Below, in pieces: positions 17,901 through 25,904 of a DNA stretch of 64,000 nucleotides (positions are counted from its first letter, which is position 1; each line of letters starts with the position of its first letter). The translations under genes were made by a program, and so were the position numbers. Origin of the DNA: Erysipelatoclostridium sp. An173 (GTDB lineage: Bacteria; Bacillota_I; Bacilli_A; Erysipelotrichales; Coprobacillaceae); assembly GCF_002160495.1 (NCBI RefSeq), contig NZ_NFKR01000002.1:62001-126000 (forward strand). Reading direction: 5' to 3'. The notes below the pieces were generated by a model. That model was not told where the DNA came from, searched no databases, and saw only the letters and a list, made by a program, of their open reading frames with translations.

Positions 17901-19805
17901 ATGGGAGAAAAGACCAAATTAAATGCTCGAAGATTTCTGTTAGTAGGTTTAGATATCATTAGTATTTTAATTGCAGCATATGGATCATTGTTTTTAAGAT
18001 TTAATGGACCGATTGATCCAATGTTTTTATCAAGACTTAACAATATAATCATTTTGCTAGTTTTAATTGATATTTCAATTTTTGTTTGTTTTCGTTTATA
18101 TCATAGTTTGTGGCAGTTTGCTTCAATTACAGAATTAAAAAATATTATTATTGCCGCATTTACAAATTGCATAATAAATACAGTCGTTTGTGAATTGACT
18201 GGGAATGGGCAACCTAAAAGCTGTTATATAATCTTTTTTTTAATGTTAGTATTGATGGTCGGTGGGACTCGCTTTTTATATCGGTTTATAAGAATGTATA
18301 AACAACATGTAATAGCCGAAAAAGAAAGACGACCACTAGAAAAAGTTTTAATCGTTGGAGCTGGAGTAGCTGGTGAAAAAGTATTAAGAGAAATCAATAA
18401 CTCTAATCATATCTATAAAGAAGTTGTCTGCTTTATCGATGATGAACCTAGCAAATGGAAAAGACAGATCCATGGTGTTGATATCTATGGCGGTCGTAAC
18501 AAGATCATTGAAGCTGTTGAAAAATACGGTGTCAGTGAGATCCTCGTTGCGATGCCTTCAATCAGTAAAAAGGAATTAGCTAATATTTTAAATATCTGTA
18601 AGGAAACAAGATGCCAGATCAAAAGACTTCCTGGTATCTATCAGTTTATCAATGATGATATCCATATCAGTGATTTTAAGGATGTTGAAGTTCAGGATTT
18701 ACTTGGCAGAGAACCGATTAAAGTCAATCTTGATGACATCATGGGTTATGTAACCGGTAAGGTAGTAATGGTTACTGGTGGCGGTGGTTCAATTGGAAGT
18801 GAATTATGCCGTCAGATTGCTGCCAATAAGCCAGAGACTTTGATAATCGTTGATATCTATGAAAACAATGCCTATGATATTCAGCTGGAATTAAGACGTA
18901 AATATCCTGATTTGCATCTGGAAACAATGATAGCATCAGTTAGAAATTCAGTAAAAGTAGATAAGCTGTTTGAAACATATCATCCGGATATTGTTTACCA
19001 TGCAGCAGCACATAAGCATGTACCGTTGATGGAAGATAGTCCTAATGAAGCAGTAAAGAACAATGTTTTTGGAACACTGAATGTAGTAAAAGCAGCTGAT
19101 AAATATAAAACAAAGAGATTCATATTGATATCAACAGATAAAGCAGTAAATCCAACGAACATCATGGGAGCAACGAAACGGTTATGTGAAATGATCGTAC
19201 AGACATATAATAAAAAATCAAAAACGGAATATGTAGCAGTAAGATTTGGAAATGTCTTAGGATCAAATGGATCAGTAATTCCGTTATTTAAAAAACAGAT
19301 CAAAGAAGGAGGACCGGTAACGGTAACGCATCCAGATATCATCAGATACTTTATGACGATACCTGAAGCAGTAAGTCTGGTACTGCAGGCCGGAGCATAT
19401 GCCAAAGGTGGCGAGATCTTTGTATTAGACATGGGAGAACCAGTCAAGATAGCAGATATGGCAAGAAACCTGATCAAGCTATCAGGATATGAACCAGATG
19501 TAGATATTGATATAGTTTATACCGGATTAAGACCGGGAGAAAAGCTGTATGAAGAGCTATTGATGGAAGAAGAGGGATTACAGGATACCCCAAATCATAT
19601 GATTCATATTGGAAAGCCAATTGAGTTGGATGAAGAGAGTTTTTTTGAAGATTTAAAAGAGTTAAAAGAAGAGGCCTATGAAGAAGTAGACGATATTCGC
19701 ATATTAGTTAAAAAAATGGTTCCAACTTATCACTATAATGTTAAAACTAATAAAACACCAATAGTTAAAGAAGTTGAAAGGCCTAAAGAAACAGTAGAAG
19801 TATAA
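17901..19805 (+). CDS. Membrane-bound UDP-sugar 4,6-dehydratase/epimerase (CapD/PglF/WbpM type)
   Basis: Makes a modified UDP- or dTDP-HexNAc precursor for surface polysaccharide. Four N-terminal membrane segments (residues ~8-125) are followed by a CoA-binding-like domain (VLIVGAGVAGEKVL near residue 150). The catalytic SDR domain starts with VTGGGGSIGSELCRQI near residue 293 and has STDKAVNPTN and MGATKR segments; as in this family the usual Tyr of YxxxK is replaced by Met in the MGATKR segment. ATG 17901 is chosen after GGGAGGAAG. Base and codon use change sharply about 18470-19580 (more ATC, CTG, AGA, CCG) and then return, suggesting a mosaic gene. LoaP follows. Confidence 0.88.
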   Translation: MGEKTKLNARRFLLVGLDIISILIAAYGSLFLRFNGPIDPMFLSRLNNIIILLVLIDISIFVCFRLYHSLWQFASITELKNIIIAAFTNCIINTVVCELTGNGQPKSCYIIFFLMLVLMVGGTRFLYRFIRMYKQHVIAEKERRPLEKVLIVGAGVAGEKVLREINNSNHIYKEVVCFIDDEPSKWKRQIHGVDIYGGRNKIIEAVEKYGVSEILVAMPSISKKELANILNICKETRCQIKRLPGIYQFINDDIHISDFKDVEVQDLLGREPIKVNLDDIMGYVTGKVVMVTGGGGSIGSELCRQIAANKPETLIIVDIYENNAYDIQLELRRKYPDLHLETMIASVRNSVKVDKLFETYHPDIVYHAAAHKHVPLMEDSPNEAVKNNVFGTLNVVKAADKYKTKRFILISTDKAVNPTNIMGATKRLCEMIVQTYNKKSKTEYVAVRFGNVLGSNGSVIPLFKKQIKEGGPVTVTHPDIIRYFMTIPEAVSLVLQAGAYAKGGEIFVLDMGEPVKIADMARNLIKLSGYEPDVDIDIVYTGLRPGEKLYEELLMEEEGLQDTPNHMIHIGKPIELDEESFFEDLKELKEEAYEEVDDIRILVKKMVPTYHYNVKTNKTPIVKEVERPKETVEV

Positions 19806-19871
19806 AACATAATTATTAAAGGTAATTGTCGCAAAGTCGCATTATTAAAGATAATTTGTAATAATGAAGCG

Positions 19872-19897
19872 TTAGTCGGCATGTATTTGCTGACTAA
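19872..19897 (+). promoter_or_regulatory. RNA hairpin before the LoaP-like gene
   Basis: TTAGTCGGCA, a six-base loop and TGCTGACTAA form a 10-bp stem with one G-U pair, 29 nt before the loaP start. There is no T run, so it is not a terminator. Size and place resemble the leader hairpins bound by LoaP proteins; that role is inferred. Confidence 0.5.
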
Positions 19898-19925
19898 TTG
19901 CGCATACCCAAATGGAGGAATGAGT

Positions 19926-20444
19926 ATGTGTGAAAACTGGTATGTAATTCAGGTACGAAGTGGAAAAGAAGACGAGATAAAAAATACTTGCGAAAGATCG
20001 ATTCCAAAGGATATTTTGCAAGAATGTTTTATTCCTCGTAGTGTTCGTTTACGCAAAAAACAGGGAACCTGGAGGGAAATAGAAGAGATATTGTTTAAGG
20101 GTTACGTTTTTATGATTACAGATCATATTGAAGAATTGTTCAATAAGTTAAAACTGGTACCCGATCTTACTAAAGTGTTGGGAAATGATGGCGAGTTTAT
20201 TTGTCCAATTTTAAAAGAAGAAGCTAGGTTTTTAATGAAATTTGGTAAAGAAAATCACTTAGTAGAAATGTCTCAGGGCTATATTGTTGGTGATAAAGTT
20301 AATATAATTAGTGGTCCTTTAGTTGGATATGAAGGAAAAATAAAAAAGATTGATCGTCATAAGCGAATTGCTTATATTGAAGTTAGTTTATTCGATCAAG
20401 TGGTGGTAGTTCAAGTAGGTTTAGAAATAATTAGTAAAAGTTAG
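19926..20444 (+). CDS. loaP: LoaP-type NusG paralogue, processive antiterminator
   Basis: A specialised NusG that lets RNA polymerase read through terminators in long polysaccharide or secondary-metabolite operons. The NGN domain occupies residues 1-~105 (MCENWYVIQVRSGKEDEI). A C-terminal KOW domain starts near residue 115 (YIVGDKVNIISGPLVGYEG). ATG 19926 sits 7 nt after GGAGG and gives 172 residues, normal for LoaP; longer frames are unlikely. It follows the dehydratase but is itself followed by a terminator and an opposed gene, so any target operon lies upstream or elsewhere. Confidence 0.85.
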   Translation: MCENWYVIQVRSGKEDEIKNTCERSIPKDILQECFIPRSVRLRKKQGTWREIEEILFKGYVFMITDHIEELFNKLKLVPDLTKVLGNDGEFICPILKEEARFLMKFGKENHLVEMSQGYIVGDKVNIISGPLVGYEGKIKKIDRHKRIAYIEVSLFDQVVVVQVGLEIISKS

Positions 20445-20472
20445 AAGACAGTTGAAAACAACTGTCTTTTTA
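20445..20472 (+). terminator. Terminator of loaP
   Basis: AAGACAGTTG, AAAA loop, CAACTGTCTT, then TTTT. Confidence 0.85.
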
Positions 20473-20474
20473 GT

Positions 20475-20502
20475 GATAAAAAAAAGCGGTTAAACCGCTT
20501 TA
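20475..20502 (-). terminator. Terminator of the zinc-ribbon gene
   Basis: On the minus strand AAAGCGG / CCGCTTT with a TTTAA loop, followed by a T tract. Confidence 0.8.
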
Positions 20503-20503
20503 A

Positions 20504-20764
20504 TTACTCGCCTTCAAATATTTCTAAAATATCTGTAAGATTAAATCCTTTTTTCTTTTTGCGTTTATTGTCAGAAGAATCTTTGTGTGAATCATAATGA
20601 TCAGAATCAGATTTTGATTTTTTATAACTACCTGAACGTTCAATAATTTTTTCTAATTCACCACGATCTAACCAAATACCACGACACTCGGGACAATAGT
20701 CAATTTCAACACCATGTTTTTCTGACATTAATAAAGTAACATCTTTACATACAGGACACTTCAT
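20504..20764 (-). CDS. TFIIB-type zinc-ribbon protein
   Basis: An 86-residue protein of unknown role. Two CxxC pairs, CPVC at residues 3-6 and CPEC near residue 24, in the pattern CPxC...YCPECRGIWLDRGELEKI are the hallmark of the zf-TFIIB (PF13453) group. A charged Ser/Asp/His/Lys-rich linker and a short C-terminal helix follow. The ribosome site is AAAGGAGG before ATG 20764. It is single between a terminator and a divergent pseudouridine synthase. Confidence 0.85.
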   Translation of the reverse strand: MKCPVCKDVTLLMSEKHGVEIDYCPECRGIWLDRGELEKIIERSGSYKKSKSDSDHYDSHKDSSDNKRKKKKGFNLTDILEIFEGE

Positions 20765-20827
20765 ATTCTTGGCCTCCTTTGAAACATTATATCATATTAT
20801 TAAGTTGTATTACAATATCGATATTAA

Positions 20828-20855
20828 TTGGTCTTTTGGGAAATTATGTTATAAT
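20828..20855 (+). promoter_or_regulatory. Promoter of the RluA-family gene
   Basis: TTGGTC at 20828-20833, a 16-bp spacer and a perfect TATAAT at 20850-20855, 22 bp before the chosen start codon. It supports the later start over the in-frame ATG at 20779. Confidence 0.6.
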
Positions 20856-20877
20856 ACGCTTTGAAAGAGGGAACATT

Positions 20878-21780
20878 ATGAAGTATCAAATTAAAGGTGA
20901 TTATCTTATTATTGAAATTAATGATGATTTTGTAGGAATGTCGGTTGAACAATTTTTCAATTATTTTCATTTATCAAGAAAAACGATTCATTTATTAAAA
21001 CAAAATAAACAATATGCTTTAAATAACAATTTTGTAACTAGTAATACTCTTTTAAAACAAGGTGATTCATTAAAGGTTTTAGCATTTGATCAGGGAATCG
21101 ACTATCAGTTTCAATCATATCCTTTAACGGTTGTTTATGAAGATGATTTTATTTTAATCGTCAATAAACCAATAAATACTGCTATTTATCCAGAAGATAA
21201 AAATGGTTTAAATACGCTTTGTAATTACGTTGCTAATTATTATCTAGAAACTAATCAATATATTCCAGTTAGACATATTCATCGTTTAGATAAAGATACT
21301 ACTGGTTTGGTTATGTTTTGTAAATGTGCCTTTTTACAGCCTAAGTTAGATATAATGATGGCAAATAAAGAAATTAAACGAACTTATTTAGCAATTGTTG
21401 ATGGCATAGTAAAAAAGGATCTAATAATTAATAAACCAATTAGTCGAGATCGTCATCAAAATAGAATGCGTACTAGTAATAATGGTAAAAAAGCGGTGAC
21501 TAAAGTTCATGTTTTAAAAAGAAGTTTTCCAAGTAATTATACGGTTGTAAAATGTGATCTACAAACTGGCCGTAAACACCAGATTAGAGTTCATTTAAGT
21601 TCTATTAATCATCCGCTTTTAAGTGATCCTTTATATGGAACTAACAGTAAATTGATTAATAGAGTAGCGTTGCATGGCTATAAATTAGAATTTAATCATC
21701 CTTTTTTTAATCAGAAAATAACTGTTTTTGCAGATATACCTGATGATATGAAATTTATTGGAAAAATCGATTTACAATAA
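20878..21780 (+). CDS. RluA-family pseudouridine synthase
   Basis: Isomerises uridines in 23S rRNA or tRNA. An N-terminal S4-like domain (residues ~1-75; SRKTIHLLKQ) precedes the catalytic domain. The catalytic Asp lies in the HRLDKDTTG motif near residue 138, and the later GRKHQIRVHL segment is typical of RluD/RluA. At 300 residues it is normal. ATG 20878 follows AGAGGGAAC and a perfect -10 box; the open frame from 20779 would begin with an unrelated hydrophobic stretch. The exact RNA target cannot be told. Confidence 0.9.
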   Translation: MKYQIKGDYLIIEINDDFVGMSVEQFFNYFHLSRKTIHLLKQNKQYALNNNFVTSNTLLKQGDSLKVLAFDQGIDYQFQSYPLTVVYEDDFILIVNKPINTAIYPEDKNGLNTLCNYVANYYLETNQYIPVRHIHRLDKDTTGLVMFCKCAFLQPKLDIMMANKEIKRTYLAIVDGIVKKDLIINKPISRDRHQNRMRTSNNGKKAVTKVHVLKRSFPSNYTVVKCDLQTGRKHQIRVHLSSINHPLLSDPLYGTNSKLINRVALHGYKLEFNHPFFNQKITVFADIPDDMKFIGKIDLQ

Positions 21781-21881
21781 TATAACTAATTAATTCTTTA
21801 CATTCTTTTTACTTATTTCTACTAGTTTCTATTACTAATATCAGTAATATTTAGTTAGGGTATAAAAGAAGGGTGATAAAA

Positions 21882-22403
21882 ATGGATAGTAAAGCAATTA
21901 ATCGGTTTTCGTTAGTTAAATTTTTTCAGTATTTTATTATTCCACAATTATTAATTGTTTTGATGTTAACGGTTGTGATATTTTTAATAGAAAAAGACAA
22001 TCCAATCATTTATTTATTGTTTGTTGGGATCGTTTTTCTAGTTGTTTGTTTATGGCAAATAGTAATTATGCAGCCAACTTTTATTGATATTGAATCTGAC
22101 AAGATGATCTATCGTCATAAAAATAATTTGATCAAGATCGTAGGCCAAAAATTAGGAATCTTTAATCGTGATGAACATAATTATAGTGATTATCAATTTA
22201 ATAAAATTACAGATATTAGTTTTAGATTTAATTATTTGGTTATAAAAGGACAAATTGTAAAAAGAAGCTATACAGTTTATATGGATGATGATGAAGAGGT
22301 TGTTGAAAAACTATATCAGGAAATTAAGATTCCTCGTGTTTATTGTCATTTAGAACAACTGGTTGATAGTAATTTTTTATTGTCGCTTAATGCAGGATTA
22401 TAA
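21882..22403 (+). CDS. Membrane protein with a possible PH-like domain
   Basis: A 173-residue protein I do not recognise. Two hydrophobic segments at about residues 14-35 and 43-65 are followed by a soluble region with alternating beta-like pattern (IDIESDKMIYRHKNN, then ITDISFRFNYLVIKG), like bacterial PH-domain proteins. ATG 21882 follows GAAGGGTGATAAAA. The stop codon lies in the loop of its terminator. Neighbours give no functional hint. Confidence 0.65.
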   Translation: MDSKAINRFSLVKFFQYFIIPQLLIVLMLTVVIFLIEKDNPIIYLLFVGIVFLVVCLWQIVIMQPTFIDIESDKMIYRHKNNLIKIVGQKLGIFNRDEHNYSDYQFNKITDISFRFNYLVIKGQIVKRSYTVYMDDDEEVVEKLYQEIKIPRVYCHLEQLVDSNFLLSLNAGL

Positions 22404-22417
22404 ATCCTGTTTTTTTG
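22393..22417 (+). terminator. Terminator of the PH-like membrane gene
   Basis: CAGGAT / ATCCTG stem around the stop codon, followed by seven T. A second inverted repeat (about 22422-22449) follows, facing the end of the convergent carboxypeptidase gene. Confidence 0.75.
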
Positions 22418-22446
22418 TGAAACAACCTATAATTATTATAGGCTGT

Positions 22447-23586
22447 TTAAAATAAATATTTAAATGTTTTAATTGCCTTTGATAAAAAAGTAGCTTTGCT
22501 TACATCATTGCCACTATATAATTCATAATTAGCAATTGTTTTACCGTTAACGATAACTTCAAGATTACCCACCGGATCACCTTGCTTTACTGGTAATAAA
22601 TCTTTTTGATAAGTTATTTTTGTTGTTGCTTTTTCATTGCTGTTTTTAGCCTTAGTATAAACAATATTCTGTTTACATTTTACATCAATACTAAGATTAT
22701 CCATTTTATCAACTAGATGCTGTTCAATAACACTATCTTTTTTAAATAAAGTAATCTGTTGATAGTTATTAAAACCATAATCTAATAAATTACACATTTC
22801 TTCGTTTCGAGTTTTTGGTGCACTTTCATTCATTAACACCCCAATAATTCTTTGATCATCTCTTTTAGCAGTAGTTACTAAACAATAACCAGCTTCTTTA
22901 GTATATCCCGTTTTTAAACCATCAACACCATCATATAGTTTTAGTAGCTTATTAGTATTAACAAGCCAAAAGCTTTGTTTGGTGTCTTCACGAATATAAC
23001 TGTCATATAGCGAAGTTACATTTAATAAATCTTCACCACCGATTTTAATTAAATAGGCTGCCATAATAGCTAAATCATATGCACATGTATAATGATCTGG
23101 GTCGTGAAGACCGGTAGCATTTTTAAAATGAGTATTTTTTAAGTTTAATTCTTTAGCTTTTTCATTCATCATAGTAACGAATTTTTCAATGCTTCCGGCA
23201 ATATATTCCCCAACAGCAACACTGGCATCATTAGCACTGGCAATAGCAATTGATTTAAACATATCTTGAAGGCTCATTTTTTCGCCTACTTCTAAATAAA
23301 CTTGAGAACCACCCATGCTGGCAGCATATTTAGAGGTTGTTATTTCATCATCGAAAGAGATTTTTTGATCATTTATAGCTTCAAACATTAAAATCATAGT
23401 CATAATTTTAGTTGTTGATGCCGGATACAGTTTTTCTTGAGCGTTTTTTTGATATAAGATTTGTTTAGAATTTGCTTCTATCAAGATGGCACTTTTAGCA
23501 TTAGGAGTTATATCATCATCAACAGCATTGACTTTCTGGATTGGTAAGATACAAAAGATTAATAAAATAATTAAGATTTTTTTCAT
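22447..23586 (-). CDS. dacF: D-alanyl-D-alanine carboxypeptidase (DacF-like)
   Basis: Penicillin-binding protein that trims peptidoglycan stem peptides, 379 residues, with an N-terminal signal segment (residues 3-20) and a C-terminal domain. The serine-peptidase S11 motifs are present: STTK near residue 57 (nucleophile Ser), SAND near residue 117 and KTGYT near residue 223. In Bacillus dacF is the first gene before spoIIAA; here it is next to spoIIAA but divergent, so it cannot be in the same transcript. ATG 23586 follows GAGGCGAT; the longer frame adds no useful signal. Confidence 0.9.
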   Translation of the reverse strand: MKKILIILLIFCILPIQKVNAVDDDITPNAKSAILIEANSKQILYQKNAQEKLYPASTTKIMTMILMFEAINDQKISFDDEITTSKYAASMGGSQVYLEVGEKMSLQDMFKSIAIASANDASVAVGEYIAGSIEKFVTMMNEKAKELNLKNTHFKNATGLHDPDHYTCAYDLAIMAAYLIKIGGEDLLNVTSLYDSYIREDTKQSFWLVNTNKLLKLYDGVDGLKTGYTKEAGYCLVTTAKRDDQRIIGVLMNESAPKTRNEEMCNLLDYGFNNYQQITLFKKDSVIEQHLVDKMDNLSIDVKCKQNIVYTKAKNSNEKATTKITYQKDLLPVKQGDPVGNLEVIVNGKTIANYELYSGNDVSKATFLSKAIKTFKYLF

Positions 23587-23676
23587 CAATTTTATCGCCT
23601 CAGTAAATAATATGTCCAAGTTTGATAAAAATACATCATTTAGTTATAAGACTTTTTTTGTTTACTTTCTTCTACT

Positions 23677-23686
23677 TTTGTCGAAA
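23677..23686 (+). promoter_or_regulatory. Spo0A box upstream of spoIIA
   Basis: TTTGTCGAAA contains TGTCGAA (23679-23685), the consensus 0A box, 53 bp before the spoIIAA start. In Bacillus the spoIIA operon is activated by phosphorylated Spo0A with sigma-H. A clear sigma-H -10 was not found. Confidence 0.6.
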
Positions 23687-23738
23687 GCATTTAATCATGT
23701 TTTTAAAAGATGTAAGATAGGTTCGAGGAGATGAGATA

Positions 23739-24062
23739 ATGGAAAATAAGATAGAATATAAGATTATCGATGATAAAATTGTAGTATATTTTTATGGTGA
23801 ACTTAGCTGTAGTTACATAACTAAATATCGCAGTTTATTAAATAGTATTTTAGATAAAGTAAATGGTCCGGTCTATTTTGATTTTGGTAATACTAGCTTT
23901 ATTGATAGTTCGGGGATCGGCTTGGTTTTAGGACGTTATAATCAATTAAAGTTAGATGATCGTAAATTATACTTAGCTAATTTATCTAAAACGGCGTATA
24001 AAGTGTTTGAATTATCAGGAATGTTTGAATTAATGGAGTATGTTGAGGAGGTAAAGGGGTAA
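23739..24062 (+). CDS. spoIIAA: Anti-sigma F factor antagonist SpoIIAA
   Basis: STAS-domain switch protein. When dephosphorylated it binds SpoIIAB and frees sigma F in the forespore. The phosphorylated serine is in the FIDSSGIGLVLGRY motif (Ser58 by family alignment). The 107-residue length is normal. It starts after GAGGAGATGAGATA, and its stop shares a base with the spoIIAB start, a tightly coupled operon. Confidence 0.95.
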   Translation: MENKIEYKIIDDKIVVYFYGELSCSYITKYRSLLNSILDKVNGPVYFDFGNTSFIDSSGIGLVLGRYNQLKLDDRKLYLANLSKTAYKVFELSGMFELMEYVEEVKG

Positions 24063-24499
24063 TGAATCAAATGGAATTAAGTTTTAGTGCTAAAATAGAA
24101 AATGAACCATTTGCAAGAACAAGTGTAGCTTCATTTATTACAGCATTAAATCCAACGATTGACGAACTGGTTGAAATAAAAACAATCATTAGCGAAGGGG
24201 TAAGTAATGCTATTATTCATGGTTATCAAAATAACGCTAAGTGTAATGTTGTTATTAAGGTTACAATCGAAAATAACCGCCAAATCAAAATCATTATTCA
24301 AGATTATGGTAAGGGGATCGAGGATATCGATCAAGCTAGAAAACCAATGTATTCTTCATTAAAAGAACTTGAACATGCAGGTATGGGGTTAACAATTATT
24401 GAAGCTCTTTGTGATGATTTAGAAATTCATTCAACTGTTGATTTAGGAACTAAACTAACAATTAAAAAGAATTTGAAAGATAATAATTTCAATGACTAA
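24062..24499 (+). CDS. spoIIAB: Anti-sigma F factor SpoIIAB
   Basis: GHKL-type serine kinase and sigma F inhibitor. The N box is EGVSNAIIHGY near residue 45, G1 is DYGKGIEDI near residue 81, and G2 is GMGLTIIEAL near residue 107. It phosphorylates SpoIIAA and holds sigma F in the predivisional cell. At 145 residues it is normal. It overlaps sigF by 8 nt. Confidence 0.95.
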   Translation: MNQMELSFSAKIENEPFARTSVASFITALNPTIDELVEIKTIISEGVSNAIIHGYQNNAKCNVVIKVTIENNRQIKIIIQDYGKGIEDIDQARKPMYSSLKELEHAGMGLTIIEALCDDLEIHSTVDLGTKLTIKKNLKDNNFND

Positions 24500-25208
24500 T
24501 AATACAATTGAACTAATTAAACAGGCTCATGGCGGGGATGAACAAGCTAAAGAATTAGTTGTTTCTCAAAATTTAGGATTAGTCTGGTCAATTGTCCATC
24601 GATTTAAAAATAACTATTATGATAAAGAAGATTTATTTCAAATTGGCTGTATCGGTTTAATGAAAGCAATTAATAATTTTGATACTAGTTATGGAGTGCA
24701 ATTTTCAACCTATGCAGTACCAATTATTATGGGTGAAATTAAACGATATTTTCGTGACGATGGGACTATTAAAGTAAGTCGTTCTTTAAAAGAACTGAAT
24801 TTGAAAATAAACAAGGCTCGTGAACAGCTTACTAATCAAACTGGTCATGATCCAACGATTGAACAATTAGCTAACTATTTACAAGTTGATCAACAGGATA
24901 TTGTTGAGGCAATTGATTCATCATATTATCCAACTTCATTAAGTGAACCGATTTATGAAAAAGATGGTTCTTCGATTTCAATGGAAGAAAGAATTGAAAA
25001 CAAAAATAATAAAATGTGGTTTGAAAAAATTGCATTAGAGATGGAAATTGATAAGCTTGATGAAAAAGAAAAACTTATTTTATATATGCGCTATCATCTT
25101 GATTTTAATCAAGAACGGGTAGCTAGAAGGTTGAATATTTCGCAAGTTCAAGTATCGCGTTTGGAAAAGAAAATTATTGCAAAGCTTCGTAGTCACTTGA
25201 ATGAATAG
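24492..25208 (+). CDS. sigF: RNA polymerase sigma-F factor
   Basis: First forespore-specific sigma factor, 238 residues. Region 2 contains DLFQIGCIGLMKAI and FSTYAVPIIMGEIKR. Region 3 includes the SRSLKELN and PTIEQLA segments, and region 4 ends with an HTH (FNQERVARRLNISQVQVSRLEKKI). It is third in spoIIAA-spoIIAB-sigF, as in all endospore formers. Signal peptidase follows 32 nt later. Confidence 0.95.
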   Translation: MTNNTIELIKQAHGGDEQAKELVVSQNLGLVWSIVHRFKNNYYDKEDLFQIGCIGLMKAINNFDTSYGVQFSTYAVPIIMGEIKRYFRDDGTIKVSRSLKELNLKINKAREQLTNQTGHDPTIEQLANYLQVDQQDIVEAIDSSYYPTSLSEPIYEKDGSSISMEERIENKNNKMWFEKIALEMEIDKLDEKEKLILYMRYHLDFNQERVARRLNISQVQVSRLEKKIIAKLRSHLNE

Positions 25209-25240
25209 TAAAAAATGATATAATGTCCTCAGGTGATAAT

Positions 25241-25756
25241 ATGGAAGAAACAGTGAAGAGTAAAAAGAGAGTCTTATTAGAATATTTAAGGGTTATTGTT
25301 ATTACTTTAATCGTTACTTATGGGGTTTTATATTTTGTTCAGATTTCTAGAGTGTATGGAACATCAATGGTACCAACTTTTCACGAAGGTAATATTGTTT
25401 TAGTTGATAAGGTTTTTTATAAACGTGGTGAACCTGAGCGTAATGATATTGTAGTTGTTGATTACCGTGATGCTAATCAAAATGAAACTTTTATTATTAA
25501 AAGGGTCGTTGCTGTTGGTGGTGATCATCTAGAAATCAAAGATAATCAGGTATATTTAAATGGTGAATTATTACAAGAGGATTATATTAATGGAACGATG
25601 ACCAATAATGAAGATATGTCAATTGATATTCCTGAAGGCAAGGTTTTTGTAATGGGAGATAATCGAAATAATAGTCTTGATTCGAGAAGATTAGGTTATT
25701 TTGATTTTGAAGATGATGTTATTGGTAAGGTTTTCTTTACGGTTCCTTTCTTTTAA
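25241..25756 (+). CDS. sipS: Signal peptidase I
   Basis: Membrane-bound leader peptidase, 171 residues, with one N-terminal membrane segment (residues ~15-33). The catalytic Ser lies in GTSMVPTFHEG near residue 40, and the Lys in the KRVVAVGGD motif near residue 81. The GDNRNNSLDSR box near residue 140 is also family-specific. ATG 25241 follows AGGTGATAAT; the frame from 25223 includes that site. It lies just after sigF with no visible terminator between, so it may be partly cotranscribed with spoIIA. Confidence 0.93.
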   Translation: MEETVKSKKRVLLEYLRVIVITLIVTYGVLYFVQISRVYGTSMVPTFHEGNIVLVDKVFYKRGEPERNDIVVVDYRDANQNETFIIKRVVAVGGDHLEIKDNQVYLNGELLQEDYINGTMTNNEDMSIDIPEGKVFVMGDNRNNSLDSRRLGYFDFEDDVIGKVFFTVPFF

Positions 25757-25762
25757 ATTAAT

Positions 25763-25787
25763 AAAGGTCTAAAGCGACCTTTTTTTG
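25763..25787 (+). terminator. Terminator of the sigF-sipS region
   Basis: AAAGGTC / GACCTTT stem (25763-25769, 25776-25782) followed by TTTTT. Confidence 0.75.
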
Positions 25788-25818
25788 TTTGAAAAAATAA
25801 TTTTTTTATAAATAAGTG

Positions 25819-25850
25819 TTGTATACAATGTACTTTTTATGTTAAAATGA
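25819..25850 (+). promoter_or_regulatory. Promoter with palindrome TTGTATACAA
   Basis: A 10-bp perfect palindrome (25819-25828) coincides with a -35-like TTGTAT. A TAAAAT -10 lies 18 bp downstream. The palindrome resembles operators of FadR-type GntR regulators. It controls the PEPCK-fold gene. Confidence 0.45.
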
Positions 25851-25904
25851 CACAAATCAATAAGTGGGGGTATGATGCTTATTGATAAAAGAAAGGGTGA
25901 TAAA

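Noticed and set aside
18995-19477. 160-codon minus-strand frame inside the sugar dehydratase gene
   Set aside because: Shadow of the catalytic domain; no ribosome site and no protein-like pattern.
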